Shown piece after piece: positions 44,121-52,751 of a stretch of DNA of 64,000 nt. Position 1 is the stretch's first letter, and the number at the start of each line of letters is the position of its first letter. The notes under the pieces were generated by a model, which did no database searches, was not told where the DNA came from, and worked only from the letters and a program-made list of their open reading frames with translations. The stretch is from Arthrobacter sp. APC 3897 (lineage in GTDB: Bacteria > Actinomycetota > Actinomycetes > Actinomycetales > Micrococcaceae): assembly GCF_030407495.1 (NCBI RefSeq), contig NZ_JASDDG010000003.1, positions 124,001 through 188,000 of the forward strand, given 5' to 3'. The position numbers and the translations under genes are program-made.

Positions 44121-44564
44121 TTGACCACTCCAGCAGCACAGACCGTGACCGGCAGCGACGTCGAGCAGCTGATTCAGCTGATGCACCGGTATTCGAGCCA
44201 CCTCGACGCCGGCCGGCTGGATGAGCTGGTGTCGCTGTTTGCGGACGACGGCGTGTGGGACGGCTCAGCCTGGGGGCTGCCGGAGATTCGGGGCACGGGA
44301 GAGCTGCGGAGCTTCTTCGCGGACACCATGTCCGGGCCTTCGAACACCCTCCATCTGGTGCTGAACCACATCATCGACGCGGACGCGGATGCTGATACGG
44401 CAACCGGATCCGCATACTTCCATGTCTTCAGCCTGACCCACGACGGCACCCGGCGTGATTCCCTGGGGATTTACACCGACCGGTTTGTCCGGACAGCCCG
44501 GGGATGGAAGTTTGCCCGCCGGTCCGTGGGCGCCGCACCGACTCCCCCGGCAGCCGGCCGTTGA
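44121..44564 (+). CDS. NTF2/SnoaL-like protein in the steroid cluster (possible ketosteroid isomerase-like)
   Basis: A 147-residue cone-shaped-fold protein starting at TTG 44121 after GGAAGGAA. The N-terminal part MHRYSSHLDAGRLDELVSLF followed by ADDGVWD resembles both SnoaL_4 proteins and ketosteroid isomerase, whose Tyr14 and Asp38 could correspond to Tyr24 and Asp47 here; Asp120 (IYTDRFV) could match Asp99. An acidic insert (DADADADTA) lies in the middle. The Tyr/Asp pattern is widespread in the superfamily, so isomerase activity is only a hypothesis supported by the cluster context. Confidence 0.75.
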   Translation: MTTPAAQTVTGSDVEQLIQLMHRYSSHLDAGRLDELVSLFADDGVWDGSAWGLPEIRGTGELRSFFADTMSGPSNTLHLVLNHIIDADADADTATGSAYFHVFSLTHDGTRRDSLGIYTDRFVRTARGWKFARRSVGAAPTPPAAGR

Positions 44565-44602
44565 GGAATCGCGGCCATCGGGGGCTCAGGTACGTTGAGG
44601 AA

Positions 44603-45439
44603 TCAGGTCCGGGCCGTATGAGGAGCATCTGCAGGAAACAGTGCTGCCGACACCCGGCGGACCGCGTCCATTACCAGCGGTGCCATCCGCTCCAGCGGAT
44701 CCTGGCTTCCGCCGACCAGCGAAATACTGGCCACCGGTTTCCTGCGGCTGCGGATGGCCGCTCCCACGCAGGAAATGCCTTCATAGCTTTCACCCGCTTC
44801 ATACGCCAGTCCGCCGCGCTGCCGGATGCGGTGCAGTTCCGCGTACAGGCTTTGCGGATCACTGATGGTGCGGCCCGTGTGCGGATGCAGTCCGTTCTTG
44901 AAGAGTTCATCGAGCTGCTCGGGGCTCATCCAGGCGAGCATCGACTTCCCCAGCGCGGTAGCGTGCGCCGGAGCGTTGCCGCCCACGCGGGACGGAACGG
45001 ACGTAGCCGTGCGGCCGCCGATTTTGTCGAGGTAGTGAATGCTGGCGCCCTTCAGAACTGCCAGGTGCACGACCATGCCGGTGCGCATTGCCAGGCTGTG
45101 CAGCAAGGGAGCAGCCTCCGCGCGGATCCGGGTGTGGCTGTCATTGAGGCCGCAGAACTGCAGCGACCGCCAGCCCATGCCGTAGCCCTCCGGGGTGTGC
45201 TCCAGCCAGCCCAGCTGCACCATCTGATCAAGAATGCGGTGCGTGGTTGAACGGGGCAGGCAGGTTCGCGTGGCAATCTCGTCCAGCAGCAGGCGGACGT
45301 CGCGGGCATCGAACGCTTCCATGATCAGCGTCATCCTCGCCGCCATGGAGGGGGGAAGCCCGCCGTCGGGGACGGGCGCCAGGGTACCGGTTGCCGGCGG
45401 CCAGGCAACGGTTTTGGGGGACGTCATTGAAATGGTCAT
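44603..45439 (-). CDS. IclR-family transcriptional regulator of the steroid cluster
   Basis: A 278-residue IclR regulator. I placed the start at ATG 45439 (MTISMTSPK). The winged HTH covers about residues 30-95 (LIMEAFDARDVRLLLDEIA, CLPRSTTHRILDQMVQLGWL), and the effector domain follows (VHLAVLKGASIHYLDKIGG, AHATALGKSMLAW, YEGISCVGAAIRS). It is divergent from hsaE, and a TGAAA-N7-TTTCA palindrome lies 39-55 bp upstream. Likely controls hsaEGFB and perhaps itself; the ligand is probably a ring-degradation intermediate (inference). Confidence 0.9.
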   Translation of the reverse strand: MTISMTSPKTVAWPPATGTLAPVPDGGLPPSMAARMTLIMEAFDARDVRLLLDEIATRTCLPRSTTHRILDQMVQLGWLEHTPEGYGMGWRSLQFCGLNDSHTRIRAEAAPLLHSLAMRTGMVVHLAVLKGASIHYLDKIGGRTATSVPSRVGGNAPAHATALGKSMLAWMSPEQLDELFKNGLHPHTGRTISDPQSLYAELHRIRQRGGLAYEAGESYEGISCVGAAIRSRRKPVASISLVGGSQDPLERMAPLVMDAVRRVSAALFPADAPHTART

Positions 45440-45477
45440 CGGACACACTCCGAGCACATTGGATTCAACGGACCCCG

Positions 45478-45494
45478 TGAAATCGAGAGTTTCA
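45478..45494. promoter_or_regulatory. Palindrome upstream of the IclR gene
   Basis: TGAAA-N7-TTTCA (17 bp) in the 248-bp gap between the divergent IclR and hsaE starts, a spacing suited to an IclR dimer. The rest of the gap contains no gene; GGGAGG before hsaE is its ribosome site. Confidence 0.4.
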
Positions 45495-45687
45495 TGGCTG
45501 GGCGACCTCCTTGGCACAGCAACCGGACTACGAGCTGATGTGAGCTGAACCACATCATGCCTTCACTGTACACATCACTACAGGCGAGTGCCAGCATCAA
45601 TTTCGCCGACCCCATCCCGCTCTCCGGGACTGCCGGGACGGCCACCCCGCGGGCCGGGACATACTGAAGCCTGATTTGGGAGGACGA

Positions 45688-46497
45688 ATGACTGCAGGTA
45701 TTGAGACCACGCATCCAACGGGGCTGGCAGAACTGGCGGGGCGGCTGCGCCGTGCCGAGAGCGAGGGGGTGGCGATTGAACCGATCCGTGACGCCCTTGC
45801 CGAGGGGGGCGTTGCGGCCGCATACGCCGTTCAGCGGGCCAACGAGGACGCGTGGATCACTGAAGGCCGCCGGGTGGTGGGACGGAAAATCGGCCTCACC
45901 TCCAAAGCCGTACAGGCCCAAATGGGTGTTGACCAACCGGACTTCGGCGTCTTGTTTGCCGACATGTGCCTCGCTGACGGGGAAATGCTGGCCGCCGGTG
46001 AGGTTCTTCAGCCACGTGTAGAAGCAGAAGTTGCGCTGATCCTGAAGAAGGACCTGCCCGAACCGGACACCACGCTGACCGAGCTGATTGCGGCAGTGGA
46101 CTATCTGCTTCCAGCCATCGAAATAGTGGGCTCCAGGATCCGGGACTGGAACATCTCCATCCTCGACACCATCGCGGACAACGCCTCCAGCGGACGCGTC
46201 GTCACCGGTACCCGCCCCGTATCGCCGTCGGCACTGGACCTGACGGCAGCCGGAATGGTCATGGAGGTCAACGGCGAGGTTGTGTCCGTCGGTTCCGGCG
46301 CCGCCTGCCTCGGCCATCCCTACCGCGCCGCGCTGTGGCTGGTTCGGCGCATGGCCCAGCTGGAGCGGCCGTTGCGTGCCGGCGAAATCCTGATGACCGG
46401 GGCGCTTGGACCCATGGCATCTTTCCCGCCCGGCGCTTCCGCCGTCACAAGCATTCAGGGCCTCGGACAGGTCCGCATCAAACATGAGGAGAACTAG
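45688..46497 (+). CDS. hsaE: 2-hydroxyhexa-2,4-dienoate hydratase (HsaE)
   Basis: A 269-residue hydratase of the 2-keto-4-pentenoate family. Start ATG 45688 follows GGGAGG. Conserved blocks are [40 protein letters not shown] and [10 protein letters not shown]; metal ligands lie in EAEVA. Hydrates the dienoate released by HsaD to 4-hydroxy-2-oxohexanoate. Its stop overlaps the hsaG start by one base (TAGTG). Confidence 0.93.
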   Translation: MTAGIETTHPTGLAELAGRLRRAESEGVAIEPIRDALAEGGVAAAYAVQRANEDAWITEGRRVVGRKIGLTSKAVQAQMGVDQPDFGVLFADMCLADGEMLAAGEVLQPRVEAEVALILKKDLPEPDTTLTELIAAVDYLLPAIEIVGSRIRDWNISILDTIADNASSGRVVTGTRPVSPSALDLTAAGMVMEVNGEVVSVGSGAACLGHPYRAALWLVRRMAQLERPLRAGEILMTGALGPMASFPPGASAVTSIQGLGQVRIKHEEN

Positions 46498-47471
46498 TGG
46501 AAAACAACGAACGGTGGCCGGTCGCCATCATTGGCTCCGGCAACATCGGCACGGATCTGATGATCAAGGTGCTGCGCGGATCGGGACGCCTGGAGATGGG
46601 CGCCATGGTGGGAATCGACCCTGAGTCTGACGGGCTCCGCAGGGCCGCCGGCATGGGCATAGCCACCACATCGGACGGCATCCGGGGTCTGCTCGCCCTG
46701 CCGAATTTCAAGGACATCAAGGTTGTCTTTGATGCCACGAGCGCCTCGGCGCACCTTGGCAACTGGGACCTCCTCAAAGACACCGGCGTCCGGGTCCTGG
46801 ACCTGACCCCGGCGTCGGTGGGCCCCTACTGTGTTCCTGTGGTCAACCTCGAGGATCATCTGGAGGAGACCAACCTGAACATGGTGACCTGCGGAGGCCA
46901 GGCAACCGTTCCCATGGTGGCCGCGGTCTCGCGGGTGGCCCCCGTGCGCTACGCCGAAATTGTGTCCTCAGTGGCCTCACGCTCCGCCGGCCCCGGCACC
47001 AGGGCCAACATCGACGAATTCACCGAGACCACCGCCAGGGCACTGGTGGAGGTGGGCGGTGCAGCCGACGGCAAGGCCATCATCATCATGAACCCGGCCG
47101 AACCGCCCATGCTGATGCGCAACACTGTCTACTGCCTGGTGGAAGGCGCACCGGACCACGCCGGCATCGAGGCCTCCGTGCTGTCCATGGCGGAGCAGGT
47201 GCAGAAGTACGTTCCAGGCTACAAGCTCAAGCAGGACGTGCAGTTTGAAACCTTCGGTCCGGACAACGCCCTCTACATCCCGGGTACCGGCCGCTTTGAA
47301 GGCACCCGCGTCACCGTGATGCTGGAAGTCACCGGCGCCGCGCACTACCTCCCCGCCTACGCAGGGAACCTGGACATCATGACCTCCGCAGCCATGGCCG
47401 TTGCCGACCGCTGGGCAGAACTCGCCGGGGTCCCCGAACAGCACGCCGCCGCGGCGATGCAGGAGGCATAA
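46497..47471 (+). CDS. hsaG: Propanal/acetaldehyde dehydrogenase, CoA-acylating (HsaG)
   Basis: A 324-residue enzyme starting at GTG 46497. NAD-binding [17 protein letters not shown] at the N-terminus; catalytic Cys in [33 protein letters not shown] is also typical. It channels the aldehyde from HsaF to propionyl-CoA. It lies 2 bp before hsaF, as in nearly all meta-cleavage operons. Confidence 0.95.
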   Translation: MENNERWPVAIIGSGNIGTDLMIKVLRGSGRLEMGAMVGIDPESDGLRRAAGMGIATTSDGIRGLLALPNFKDIKVVFDATSASAHLGNWDLLKDTGVRVLDLTPASVGPYCVPVVNLEDHLEETNLNMVTCGGQATVPMVAAVSRVAPVRYAEIVSSVASRSAGPGTRANIDEFTETTARALVEVGGAADGKAIIIMNPAEPPMLMRNTVYCLVEGAPDHAGIEASVLSMAEQVQKYVPGYKLKQDVQFETFGPDNALYIPGTGRFEGTRVTVMLEVTGAAHYLPAYAGNLDIMTSAAMAVADRWAELAGVPEQHAAAAMQEA

Positions 47472-47473
47472 CC

Positions 47474-48481
47474 ATGAGCAGGCTCTACATTTCCGATGTC
47501 ACCCTCCGTGACGGCATGCACGCCATTCGCCACCAGTACACCGTGGACCAGGCCGTGGCGATTGCCACGGCCCTGGACAACGCCGGCGTCGCCTCCATCG
47601 AGGTGGCGCACGGAGACGGCATTAACGGTTCATCGTGTGTCTACGGCTTCGGCGCCCACACGGACCTTGAATGGATCTCCGCCGTAGCCGGGGCCGTGAA
47701 GCAGGCAAAGGTTGCAACCCTGGCCTTGCCCGGCATCGCCACCATCCACCATCTCAAGGATGCGCACAGCGCCGGTGCATCAGTGGTCCGCGTGGCCACC
47801 CACTGCACCGAAGCGGACGTATCAGCGCAGCACATCGGAGCCGCACGGGAACTGGGCATGGACACGGTGGGCTTCCTGATGATGTCCCACATGATTCCGG
47901 CCGCCGAACTGGCCAAGCAGGCAAAGCTCATGGAAACCTACGGCGCCACCTGTGTCTACGTGGTCGATTCCGGCGGTGCACTGACCATGCCGGGCGTCGC
48001 GGAGCGGATTGACGCTTTCCGGCAGGTGCTGGATCCCGCTACGGAGATCGGCATCCATGCCCATGAAAACCTCTCGCTGAGCGTTGCGAACTCGTTGACT
48101 GCCGTGGAACACGGCGCCAACCGTGTGGATGCTTCCCTGGCCGGGATGGGCGCCGGGGCCGGCAACGCCCCCTTGGAGGCATTTATTGCCGCCGCGGACA
48201 AATTCGGCATGGAGCACGGCTGCGACCTTTCGGCACTGATGGATGCTGCCGATGACCTGGTACGCCCCCTCCAGGACCGCCCGGTGCGCGTTGACCGGGA
48301 AACCCTCTCGCTGGGATACGCAGGCGTGTACTCCAGCTTCCTGCGCCACGCAGAATCGGCCAGCAGCCGCTATGGAATCCCCGCTACGGACATCCTGATG
48401 GAACTGGGCAAGCGCCGGATGGTGGGCGGCCAGGAGGACATGATCGTGGATGTGGCCCTGGACCTCCTGGCGCGTCGGTAA
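47474..48481 (+). CDS. hsaF: 4-hydroxy-2-oxohexanoate aldolase (HsaF)
   Basis: A 335-residue class II aldolase (HMGL-like TIM barrel plus C-terminal communication domain). [13 protein letters not shown] at the N-terminus carries the catalytic Arg and first metal ligand, and [16 protein letters not shown] the HxH metal ligands. [14 protein letters not shown] is also family-specific. Cleaves 4-hydroxy-2-oxohexanoate to pyruvate and propanal. Confidence 0.95.
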   Translation: MSRLYISDVTLRDGMHAIRHQYTVDQAVAIATALDNAGVASIEVAHGDGINGSSCVYGFGAHTDLEWISAVAGAVKQAKVATLALPGIATIHHLKDAHSAGASVVRVATHCTEADVSAQHIGAARELGMDTVGFLMMSHMIPAAELAKQAKLMETYGATCVYVVDSGGALTMPGVAERIDAFRQVLDPATEIGIHAHENLSLSVANSLTAVEHGANRVDASLAGMGAGAGNAPLEAFIAAADKFGMEHGCDLSALMDAADDLVRPLQDRPVRVDRETLSLGYAGVYSSFLRHAESASSRYGIPATDILMELGKRRMVGGQEDMIVDVALDLLARR

Positions 48482-48511
48482 CCGTACAACGGCGGATGAA
48501 AGGCAGAAACG

Positions 48512-49714
48512 ATGAGCGACATCAGTAACGGCGAACAACGCCCGGCAATGAGCGATCCGCTGGTATTCCGCAACGTGCTGGGCCATTTCCCCACCGGAGT
48601 GGTCCTGATCACCGGGATAGCCGACGACGGCGAACCCGTAGGCATGATCGTGGGGTCCTTCACCTCGGTGTCCCTGGATCCGCCCCTGGTGGCTTTCCTT
48701 CCCACCGTTGCGTCGCAGACCTTCAAACGGCTCCGGACCGCCCAGTCCTTCTGCGTCAATGTCCTTGCCGCGGACCAGGAAGATATTTGCCGCACGTTTG
48801 CCGGGCGGGCCGCCAACAAGTTCGACGGCGTGTCCTGGCATCCGTCGCCTCTGGGCGCCCCGGTGCTGGACGGCGTGGTGGCCTTCATCGACTGTACGTT
48901 CGAATCCGTCAGCGACGCCGGAGACCACCACATCGTGCTCGGCGCTGTCCAGGAACTGCAGGTGTGCAGCCCGGTGGCTCCGCTGCTGTTCTTCCAGGGC
49001 GGCTACGGGCGGTTTGCACCGCTTTCGCTGAGCGCACCCTTCGAAGCGGACCTCATCACCGGAGTCCGGCTGGCCGAGCGCGGCCGCTCCGAAATGGACC
49101 GGCTGGCGGAGCTGTTCGACGCCGAGTGCACGGCCATGGCCGTCATCAGCGACCAAATGGCGGTCAACGTTGCCGTGACGGGATCGGCGCCGGGAGCACA
49201 GGACCGCCTGGGTGAACGGATTCCGCTGATGCCGCCCATGGGCGAGCTGTGCCTGGCCTGGGAGGATGACGACGCCGTGGACCGTTGGCTGTCGCGCGCA
49301 CTGCCCAGTGACGAGTGCACCCCCGGTGAATACCGGGAACGCCTGGAGGCGGTGCGAAGCCGGGGCTGGTCGATGACCATGCGCGGAGGCTACCGGGACG
49401 AGCAAATCTTCGAGGCGCTGCGTGACTATTCCTCCGGCGTCTACACGCCGGCGCAGGAACGCAATATCCGGGAGATCATTTCCCGCACGTCCAGCAGCTA
49501 CGCTCCGGTGATCCTCGAAGAGGGACGGAGGTATGACGTGGATTCGCTGCTTGCCCCCGTTTTTGATGAAGCAGGCAAGGTCCGGCTGGTCCTGCGCATC
49601 GCCGGCCTTCCCCGCCAGGCCGATGCGGCCGCCGTCCTGGCCTGGGCGGAGGAGCTGCTTCAGGCGGCCCGGAAGGTTGGTGCGTCGCTGGATCCGGTGC
49701 GGGCCAGCGCCTAG
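48512..49714 (+). CDS. hsaB: Flavin reductase (HsaB-type) fused to an IclR effector-like domain
   Basis: A 400-residue protein. Residues 15-175 are a flavin reductase-like split barrel (NVLGHFPTGVVLITG, GSFTSVSLDPPLVAFLP, RAANKFDGVSWH, LLFFQGGYGRFAPL) that should supply reduced flavin to HsaA. Residues about 185-390 resemble the effector domain of IclR regulators (CTAMAVISDQMAVNVAV, RLGERIPLMPPMGELCLAW, YRERLEAVRSRGWSM) without the HTH. HsaB in M. tuberculosis is only about 190 residues, so the extra half is the notable part. It may sense a pathway ligand to tune flavin reduction. Its stop overlaps that of the convergent TetR-type gene. Confidence 0.88.
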   Translation: MSDISNGEQRPAMSDPLVFRNVLGHFPTGVVLITGIADDGEPVGMIVGSFTSVSLDPPLVAFLPTVASQTFKRLRTAQSFCVNVLAADQEDICRTFAGRAANKFDGVSWHPSPLGAPVLDGVVAFIDCTFESVSDAGDHHIVLGAVQELQVCSPVAPLLFFQGGYGRFAPLSLSAPFEADLITGVRLAERGRSEMDRLAELFDAECTAMAVISDQMAVNVAVTGSAPGAQDRLGERIPLMPPMGELCLAWEDDDAVDRWLSRALPSDECTPGEYRERLEAVRSRGWSMTMRGGYRDEQIFEALRDYSSGVYTPAQERNIREIISRTSSSYAPVILEEGRRYDVDSLLAPVFDEAGKVRLVLRIAGLPRQADAAAVLAWAEELLQAARKVGASLDPVRASA

Positions 49715-51042
49715 GCATTCCACGCCACCGTGTTGCCGGCCTGCATCAGGCCGGCAACACGGTACAGCGCCGTGCTCGTCACATCGGAAAGCAGTTCCGG
49801 GTCCCAAGGTCCCTCTTCGATCTGCCTGCTCAGCATCAGCCCGTCCAGGATGCGGAAAAGGCATTCAGACAGATACCCGGCCAGCTCGCTCCGTGACGTG
49901 TCATCAAGCTCCGGGTCGAGGACGCTCCGGAACCACTCGTCGGTCATGCTCTGCATGTTCTGCAGCACCGGCTCCAGCCGCTGGTTGCCGGCGCCGGGGC
50001 CCGCAGCGGGCTGAAGCAGCAGCAGCAGACCCAGCCTGCGGATCCGCGTCCGGGCAGTAAAACCTTCCAGCGTCTTCAACTGCAGACGCTTCAGGACCAC
50101 GGACCAGTCACCGTCCAACGGACGCGCTTCCATGGCCGGTTTTGCTTTGTCCCATCCCCGGCAGGCGTTGTCCACCACAGTGGCCACCAGATCATCCTTG
50201 CCTTTGAAGGACCAGTACAGCGAGCTGGCCGGAAGCCCGGCCTTCTCACACACCCGGGCCACCGTGACGCCGTCGTAGCCAAATTCCACAATGGTGTCCT
50301 CCGCTGCGCGCAAAAACACGTCCCGCGGGCTTTCACCGCTGCCTTCCGGGACAGGTGCAGGTGCAGGAGCAGCCGCGGGCGCGTCCCTGACGGCATCAAG
50401 GGAGCCGCTGGACGCCAGTTCCGCAACCCGGTCCGCCGCGGCATTCAGACAGGCGGCAATCATCCAGGTGACACGGTCCTCGTCGAGCCCGCCCGAGCCG
50501 TGCCGCTGGATGAACTCGCTGTCCCGGATGGCGATGGTCAAACGCCCCAGCAGCCCGGCAGCGGCTTCTTTCTGCTCCATGTCCGCGGGCAGGGTGCGTT
50601 CCCACCATTTCACCAGCCACTGCGTGCTTTCACGGCGGATTTGCAGGAACCGGGCGCGTGCCGGGGAAACAATCCGGGGACGGACCACGGAAATTTGAAG
50701 GCCAAACCGCCAGTACGCCATGGAGTCGTCGATGCGGGGAAACTGCAGGATGTTGCCGTACAGGTCAGCGGTCCGGGAGTCCCCCGGCGGTGAGTCCAGC
50801 CAGTTCGGGATGGACTGTGACTGCAGCTCAAAGGAACGCTCCAGGGCTGCGGCAAACAGCTCGTCCTTGTCCGAGAAGTGCCAGTAGATGGAGCTGGCTG
50901 ACAGTCCCGTGGCCTTCCTGATCATGGAGAGCCTGGTGCCCTCGTAACCGTGACAGGCGGCAAGCCGCATGGCTTCCTCGAGAATCCGCGTACGGGTTTG
51001 ATCCCCCTGCTCGTTCTTCCGGTCTGTCTTGCGCTGCGCCAC
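49711..51042 (-). CDS. Tandem TetR-family regulator with two complete DNA-binding units
   Basis: A 443-residue protein made of two TetR-type halves joined by an Ala/Pro linker (APAAAPAPAPVPEGSG). First HTH: residues 17-65 (TRTRILEEAMRLAACHGYEG, ATGLSASSIYWHFSDKDEL). Second HTH: about 238-290 (SPRDVFLRAAEDTIVEFGYD, KAGLPASSLYWSFKGKDDL). Each is followed by its own helical ligand domain. It starts at GTG 51042. Convergent with hsaB, so it probably belongs to the steroid regulon (inference). The two recognition helices are similar but not identical. Confidence 0.9.
   Translation of the reverse strand: MAQRKTDRKNEQGDQTRTRILEEAMRLAACHGYEGTRLSMIRKATGLSASSIYWHFSDKDELFAAALERSFELQSQSIPNWLDSPPGDSRTADLYGNILQFPRIDDSMAYWRFGLQISVVRPRIVSPARARFLQIRRESTQWLVKWWERTLPADMEQKEAAAGLLGRLTIAIRDSEFIQRHGSGGLDEDRVTWMIAACLNAAADRVAELASSGSLDAVRDAPAAAPAPAPVPEGSGESPRDVFLRAAEDTIVEFGYDGVTVARVCEKAGLPASSLYWSFKGKDDLVATVVDNACRGWDKAKPAMEARPLDGDWSVVLKRLQLKTLEGFTARTRIRRLGLLLLLQPAAGPGAGNQRLEPVLQNMQSMTDEWFRSVLDPELDDTSRSELAGYLSECLFRILDGLMLSRQIEEGPWDPELLSDVTSTALYRVAGLMQAGNTVAWNA
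49728..49762 (+). terminator. Hairpin at the end of the hsa transcript, inside the tetR coding end
   Basis: Perfect 16-bp inverted repeat CCGTGTTGCCGGCCTG / CAGGCCGGCAACACGG with a 3-base loop, 14 bp after the hsaB stop. It lies wholly inside the last codons of the convergent tandem TetR gene. Confidence 0.75.
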
Positions 51043-51145
51043 TGGCTACCTGTTGCTTCCCGGCGGAGTTCTCTCCCGCCCCATGGCCTCCACCCTAGCC
51101 AATCCCTCCGGGACGGCGGAGGCAGTCCCGCTGTGCAGGAACGGT

Positions 51146-51613
51146 TCAGAAAACAGATGCACCCAGATACGGGCGCAGGAGCTCCTTTTGCTCCGGAACG
51201 ATCCGCAGCAGCCGGCCGGTGCCGGCGTCGACAAAAGCCAGAGTGGTTTCGGCCCGGGCGCAGTCCTGCCCCGTAACCGGGTCCCTGATGATGTACGCGA
51301 TGGTGAGGCTGGCGGCTTTGACCGCGCTGATCCATACGGCAATGTCTGCCGGAATATTGCGGTAGGTCAACGGCGACAAGTACTTCACCCGGTGTTCCGC
51401 CACCAGCGCCTGGGTGCCCTCGGGAAGATTGTTAAAGAGGGCGACGACGGGTTCCTGCCCCGGCCCGCCGGTACCGCCGGGCGGGCCGAAGGCATGGATC
51501 CGTGCCTCTTCCAGAATCCGCAGGATTTCCACGTTGTTCACGTGCCCGTAGGCATCCATGTCCCCCCAGCGCATGCCGACGGAACACTGGATTACCTGCG
51601 GGGTTTCAATCAT
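51146..51613 (-). CDS. Hotdog-fold acyl-CoA thioesterase (4-hydroxybenzoyl-CoA thioesterase type)
   Basis: A 155-residue hotdog protein. The motif MRWGDMDAYGHVNNVEILR near residues 14-32 carries the Asp/His set of the 4-hydroxybenzoyl-CoA/YbgC thioesterase clade, and VKYLSPLTYRNIPADIAVWI follows. Substrate unknown; short or aromatic acyl-CoA. It ends about 100 bp upstream of the tandem TetR start and may or may not be related to the steroid cluster. Confidence 0.9.
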   Translation of the reverse strand: MIETPQVIQCSVGMRWGDMDAYGHVNNVEILRILEEARIHAFGPPGGTGGPGQEPVVALFNNLPEGTQALVAEHRVKYLSPLTYRNIPADIAVWISAVKAASLTIAYIIRDPVTGQDCARAETTLAFVDAGTGRLLRIVPEQKELLRPYLGASVF

Positions 51614-51638
51614 GCTTCGTTTCTAGCACAGGCTGGCC

Positions 51639-52628
51639 CTACGCCCGCGCAAGCTCCGTCACGCCGGCCAGCAGCTCGAAGGAATGCAGCCGGGATTCCA
51701 GGGTGGGGGTCTGGGTTGCCACGATCAGTTCGTCGGCATCGGCGTGCGTGCTGAACCAGTCCAGGTAGTCGCGGACTTCGGCAGGGGTTCCGACAGCGGA
51801 GTAGCGGCCCATCTGCTTGACCTGCTGTCCGCCCGGGGACTCCAGGATCATGTCCGCTTCCTCGGGCGTGAACGTCCGGTCCCGGCCAAAGAGCTGGGTG
51901 ACGCGCCGGCGCTGGCCGTCGATGAACATCTGCTGTGCTTCTTCGGAGGTGTCCGCGGCAATGACGTTGACGCCGGCAATGACGTACGGCTCCGCCAGCT
52001 GCTCGGAGGGGCGGAAGTCCCGGCGGTAGATGGCCACCGCATCCTGCAGCGCCTGCGGGGCAAAGTGCGAGGCGAAGGAGTAGGGCAGGCCCAGGGCCGC
52101 AGCCAGCTTGGCACCGAACAGGGACGAGCCCAGAATGTACAGCGGCACGTTGGTGCCCTTGCCCGGGGTGGCGTCAATGCCGGGGATCAGGGTGTTTCCG
52201 GTGAGGTAACCCTGCAGCTCCTGCACATCCTGCGGGAAGCTGTCCGAGGACATGGGATCGCGGCGCAGGGCACGCATCGTCTTCTGGTCGCTGCCGGGCG
52301 CGCGGCCCAGGCCCAGGTCAATCCGTCCGGGGAAGAGCGTCTCCAGGGTCCCGAACTGCTCCGCAATGGTCAGCGGCGCGTGGTTGGGCAGCATGACCCC
52401 GCCGGCACCGAGCCGGATGCTCTCGGTGTGGGCGGCAATGTAGCCCACCAGCACGCTGGTGGCCGAGGAGGCGATGGTGGGCATGTTGTGGTGCTCGGCG
52501 TACCAGATACGGGTGTAGCCCAGCTTCTCGGCGTGCTGTGCCAGGGCGAGGCTGGAGGCGAAGGATTCGCGTGCGGTTTCGCCCTCGTCAATGATGGCAA
52601 GATCGAGGATCGACAGCGGAACAGTCAT
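51639..52628 (-). CDS. Luciferase-like (LLM) flavin-dependent monooxygenase
   Basis: A 329-residue TIM-barrel LLM-class oxidoreductase. [18 protein letters not shown] at the start, then [39 protein letters not shown] and [14 protein letters not shown] are typical of the group that includes bacterial luciferase-like alkanal monooxygenases. The start ATG at 52628 has AAAGG somewhat far upstream. It lies 25 bp before the thioesterase start, so they may be co-transcribed. Substrate unknown. Confidence 0.9.
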   Translation of the reverse strand: MTVPLSILDLAIIDEGETARESFASSLALAQHAEKLGYTRIWYAEHHNMPTIASSATSVLVGYIAAHTESIRLGAGGVMLPNHAPLTIAEQFGTLETLFPGRIDLGLGRAPGSDQKTMRALRRDPMSSDSFPQDVQELQGYLTGNTLIPGIDATPGKGTNVPLYILGSSLFGAKLAAALGLPYSFASHFAPQALQDAVAIYRRDFRPSEQLAEPYVIAGVNVIAADTSEEAQQMFIDGQRRRVTQLFGRDRTFTPEEADMILESPGGQQVKQMGRYSAVGTPAEVRDYLDWFSTHADADELIVATQTPTLESRLHSFELLAGVTELARA

Positions 52629-52751
52629 GTGGGTTTTCGGCCTTTCGTTGCACGTTGTGCCTTGCCGGCTGTTTGCCCGGGCACTCATGGTGCAACAGCA
52701 AAGGGCACGCTCTTATTTCACGCGGCCCTTTTGCGCACGGCTTACCGCCTT

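Noticed and set aside
44559-44604. Two 12-bp copies of CGTTGAGGAATC, 34 bp apart
   Set aside because: They straddle the ends of two convergent genes; too short and without symmetry to call an attachment or binding site.
47822-49864. Long open frame on the minus strand (680 codons) opposite hsaF and hsaB
   Set aside because: It is antisense to two clear enzymes, has Gly/His/Arg-rich composition typical of out-of-frame high-GC sequence, and shows no family motifs.
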